Shown: positions 60,343 through 64,000 of the stretch, in pieces
Layout of the letters: each line of letters starts with the position of its first letter
Numbering within the stretch: the stretch's first letter is position 1
From: Lingula anatina
Taxonomy: Eukaryota > Brachiopoda > Lingulata > Lingulida > Lingulidae
Length of the DNA: 64,000 nt
Direction of reading: 5' to 3'
Assembly (NCBI RefSeq): GCF_001039355.2
Contig: NW_019774947.1
Location: 62,001-126,000 of the forward strand
Program-made: the position numbers and the translations under genes
Notes under the pieces: model-generated
What the model saw: only the letters and a program-made list of their open reading frames with translations
What the model was told of the DNA's origin: nothing
The model's database searches: none

Positions 60343-62363
60343 TCATCTGTGATACTGAGTCTGCCAATGGGGTAATATTGAGAAATGTTGTCAATACACC
60401 CCTCAAATTTGCCTTCCATATTATATATATGAACAGTAACTTGATCATCACTCACAATATCTGCAACAAGAACTTGACCGTATGAATCTGCTGCAGCTGC
60501 AGCAGGAGCCATGATCTTTCTAACACTGGATTTTCTGACCTTAAAACTCAAAATTTCTCGAACAAAAGAACCTTCTTGATCCAGAATCTCAATTCCATTG
60601 GTTTTAATGGCAACAAATGCCCTGTTGCCACTGGCAAATGCCATGATGTTGCTTTTGAATTTTATGTTTTTCTCAAATACTCCATTGCTGTCGAAGACAA
60701 TGATTTTCTGGGATTCATCTGTAACATAAATCCTTCCATCTTGGCCGAGGCTGAAGAAGATGGCAGATTTCAGGGATGGGTGTGTGATCTCTTTTATCAT
60801 TTTGCCATCTTCAGCATAGATATTGATGGTGTTGCCTTTTGGGATATCAGCCCCATCTTCAGCTTCACGAACCCTCATGCAGACTAGTTCCTTTTTCTTT
60901 GTGTTGTAAGCAATGTGGAGGACCAGTTCTTCTTTTGCAGCATCAAGTTTAAAGGATTTGGTAATGGCACCAGTTTCGTCAGCAAACTTTGCAAACTGCC
61001 CAGTTTTCTTCTCTTTGTCTACGACAACAATGGCGCCTTTTTCTGCTTTGCAAACAGCAAGTGGATAATGAAAACCCTCTCTTAAAGTTTTAATTGGCAG
61101 GTTTGCTTCAGCAACAAATATGTAATCAGCATTGGCCAGGAGTTGATCTGATAGCCTCGCCTGACACTTGTGTATTCCACAGAAATATGGACGGACGGTG
61201 AATGTGTAACTGCCAGAGATATCTGACTTGTCCGGCTTTACATTCGTCTTGGTTTGCTCTTTTATTACAAGGTTTTCTTCATTGTCACCTGCTATGTCTA
61301 TTGACCAGACATCAAGGCTAAGGGGAAGCTTTGATAGCCTTTGGTGGTTACTGTCATATGCTGTCATGGTAACGGTTGATTTCAGGCAGGCTACCGATTT
61401 GCTTGACTCAAAGGAGAAATGACTTGGAAGGTGGCCCTCTGATTTCAACATGCCTAGGGAGTTGACAGCAGTCTTGAAATTTGTCAGACCTTGAGAAGCA
61501 TCAATGTGAAAAGAATTTTGCCCAAAGGATATTCTCCCACCAGCTTTCTTCGCCAGCAGGTCCACTTTCTTTATAAGGTCAGTCAGATTGCTGGACAATG
61601 ACTTACCAGCATTCAATTCCTTGGTCATGGTTTCCAGTTTCTCTTGGATTTCTGTTGCACTGGCTGCTTGCTTATTTAATTCATGTTTTAGGAGGCTCAG
61701 CTTGGCAATTTTCTCACCATGTTCTTTCTTAATGTTTTCTTTGAGTTCCCCTTTCCTTTCTTCCAACATCTTGACCCATGTATTAAATGCCAATTCAGAT
61801 TCTTTATAAGATGCTTCCTCCACAGCGTCAACAGCAGATATTTCTGTTTCCAACTTCTGCAAATGATTCTGGGTGGTAAGTGCAACTTTGTGAAGCTTTG
61901 CCATGTTTTCTTTCAGCGTACTCAGAATCTCAGCCTTGGTTGTCTCAAAGTCAACCAGGTTGTGCCCCTCATTCTTGTTGTGATCCAGCACTGTACACTC
62001 TCTACACACTGGCACAGAGCAGGTTTTACAGTAGAAAAACAAACCTTGGTTGGCGTGCCTCTTGCAGCAGTTCTCTGCTTGATCAGACTCTTCCGCTTTG
62101 TTGCTTCCAAATAATTCCATAAGACGAGAAATTCTGAAGTCGCTGGGGATTTTGTTGGCATCGCCTGCGGGTATCTGCATCACCCCTCGGCATGTCGGAC
62201 AGGGGAGGCTGTTGTTTTTCAAGAGCTGGTCAAGACAGTGGAGACAAAATGTGTGGTGGCAGTGCAGGATTTTGGGTTGATGTTTATTGTAATCAAAGTC
62301 ATTCATGCACAGCGGGCATGTTAGGAATTCATCCTGGATGACACTTGCTCCATTTGTAGCCAT
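60343..62363 (-). CDS. TRIM-type RING E3 with filamin-like and beta-propeller regions, 3' end missing
   Basis: One long exon encodes about 673 residues before the N at 60342. RING (about 16-57): CPLC, then HCHHTFCLHC and CPTC, a C3HC4 pattern. B-box 2 (about 97-140): CCKRH, FYCKTC, VCREC, DH, GH. A coiled coil follows (about 145-270, Lys/Glu/Leu-rich), then a filamin-like immunoglobulin region (about 320-425) with SGSYTFTVRPYFCGIHKC. The C-terminal 250 residues are repeated beta-strand blades such as GRIYVTDESQKIIVFDSNG, as in NHL-type propellers. This is the TRIM2/3/71 layout, but it could be one of the many lineage-specific invertebrate TRIMs, so no symbol is given. Expected activity: ubiquitin transfer with substrate choice by the propeller. 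The start follows an acceptor (CCAG, then AGTGTAAAATGG). A 5' UTR exon probably ends at 62793 (donor GTGAGT). Confidence 0.85.
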
Positions 62364-64000
62364 TTTACACTCTGGATATTGTTTGCCTTAAATAGAAGAA
62401 AACTTAAATTATTATAAGACCTCACTGACATGTTCAGACTGAAAGAATGAAATCTGGTTTAGCTGTGTTGCTCTTTCCCTCTTTCATGCATTTACACACA
62501 TAATGTTTTTTTCAACCACCTGAAAGCATATGGTGATTAGAGCACTTTGTGAAATAATGGATATATGATAAGCATCAAAATGAAAATAAGTAAGATGATT
62601 TGGATGTACAATCTAAGAATTTCTAAATGATGGCCTTCTCTGGATTTATACTGAAATACCCAATATTCTATTTGCATCTCTTTGAACTCAACTTTAGTTG
62701 TAATTGATAACTTCTTCCAATTAAACCTTACCTCAGAAAAATTAATTTAGTTTCCAAAATTACATGATTTCTAAGAGAAATCCTAGACTCACCTGCAGTG
62801 CCGGGGTGTGTATTGAGAAATGGCTGTGCTGTCTTCTGGAGAAAATTGACTTGGGAATAGCAAGCTGTACATGTCACAAATCAATAAGTCAAACAAATGG
62901 TTTTCAAGTGCTGTGACAGGAATAAAGGCAAGAAAAGGGGATAATCCATTGTGTATGTTAGGTTCAGTGATACAGATGTCATAAAAACACATAAATGACT
63001 ATTTCATAAGTTTGTCCAAATGGAAATATTAATTTAGCGGTTATAGATTTTGCCATTTTTTGTGGTGTGTTTGAGCACTTAAAATATATTGTTCATCAGT
63101 CAGTTATCTTTCTGGAGTTCATTTATTGTTATTATTCCATTTGATTTTCAATACACTGCAGCTAAAAAAAGAGTCTGGTAATACTTGCCATGTATTTCAA
63201 TTAACTAGATGTTGTAGCAAATTGTCAGTTGGTTTCTGGTGTATGTATGACATAATTTATGCATGACAAAAGGTATTGATACAGATTAAAGTGCTGCAAA
63301 TTGTCAGTTATAGAGCTGCCCGTCTGAGTGAGGTGAATTATTAGTATTATAGACATCAGGTGCTTAGCTCGAATTATGTGAAGGTATCAATACTTTTTAT
63401 TCATCACTTATTTCGAGGTGAACACTTCTCCATGCAAAAATGAGCACTTTCTTTAGTAGCTAAAACAAGTTGTTTGATGGTGCTGTGATTTTTCATGTTG
63501 TACCACCAACTGTGCAGTACTCTATGTTGCATAATCATTCCATAGTCTTTCCTATCTTTGTATTTGATAGCTATGGCTGCATAGTCACTGAGACTCTACA
63601 GTGACTCTTTTTTTTTTACAAACCATATTCCTTGGAAAGCAAATTGCTATAAATTGCCATTCTTACTGAGTGTAAATGTAGATATCATGTTAGTGTTTAT
63701 ATAAGCTATTTTAAAGGTTTTCCATTTGTGTGCAATCAATATTGAAGGTAAGATCAGGTTTTCAATTGCTCTTAACATGCATTTTGCATTAAAAATTTAC
63801 ATTGTTTCCACAATGGAAAATGAAATTTTGTTAAGATTGACATTCTGTATACTTTTTATAGAGTGTGAAATTGATATGGCAGACTTGAATATTTACTGTT
63901 TTGGTAAAAATAGTAATATAATTGAAATTAAAATCTAGGGAATGGGTATTGACAGTATCGGTAAAATGATAGTTTTTAAAGATAAATAAGGTTTGTTTCC
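62364..64000. other. Upstream region of the TRIM gene
   Basis: The intron between the coding exon and a likely 5' UTR exon (donor after 62793 on the minus strand) occupies the first 420 bases. No other gene, RNA gene or repeat element is supported from 63000 to the end. A small plus-strand frame at 63726-63938 lacks codon bias or family likeness. Confidence 0.5.

Noticed and set aside
1-64000. CRISPR arrays, operons, prophage or bacterial insertion sequences
   Set aside because: All convincing genes have spliceosomal introns and animal domains. No regular spaced repeats or bacterial gene clusters were seen.

Overview
The window is nuclear DNA of an invertebrate animal. It is AT-rich, with multi-exon genes that follow GT-AG splicing, short miniature transposons in many introns, and animal-specific families (collagen/EGF/PAN membrane proteins, a TRIM-type RING protein, PRELI, AP-4, NT5DC1, listerin). 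A marine lophotrochozoan such as a bivalve fits best, but nothing here proves the clade. All gene models were built by hand from open frames, splice sites and phase bookkeeping.

Layout. 1-5.2 kb: a PRELID1-like mitochondrial lipid-transfer gene (+), whose first coding exon appears twice around a single N at 609. 5.7-24.1 kb: two tandem paralogous genes (-) for type I membrane proteins. Each has a signal peptide, an unrecognised N-terminal domain, collagen, EGF, PAN/apple, a Cys module, a calcium-type EGF and one membrane segment. They share an intron-phase plan and are the most novel content of the window. The last intron of the upstream paralog is filled by a ~4.8 kb element with inverted ends and three ~742 bp repeats. 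24.1-27.8 kb: non-coding, with decayed duplications of the 3' end of the next gene. 27.8-33.5 kb: AP-4 beta (-), ending after the trunk. It lies head-to-head, across 362 bp, with a GNAT acetyltransferase (+, 33.9-38.3 kb). 41.5-54.4 kb: NT5DC1-like HAD nucleotidase (-), exons 2-6 present twice around a single N at 50629. It lies head-to-head, across 366 bp, with the listerin/LTN1 gene (+, 54.8-59.1 kb), of which only the N-terminal 443 codons are present. After a single N at 60342 comes a TRIM protein (-), cut at its C-terminus by that junction.

Assembly reading. Two of the three isolated Ns sit beside near-identical duplicated exon blocks, and the third truncates two genes. They are best read as contig joins with unmerged allelic overlaps. 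A reader who treats the duplications as biology would get frameshifted gene models.

The genes do not form one pathway. Two pairs of housekeeping genes share compact bidirectional promoters, and the collagen-EGF-PAN pair looks like a local receptor or adhesion family made by tandem duplication. Mobile DNA is mainly non-autonomous: several miniature families with TAA, TAT/TAC, TTAA or TA target duplications, one insertion nested inside another, and one decayed LINE reverse transcriptase.
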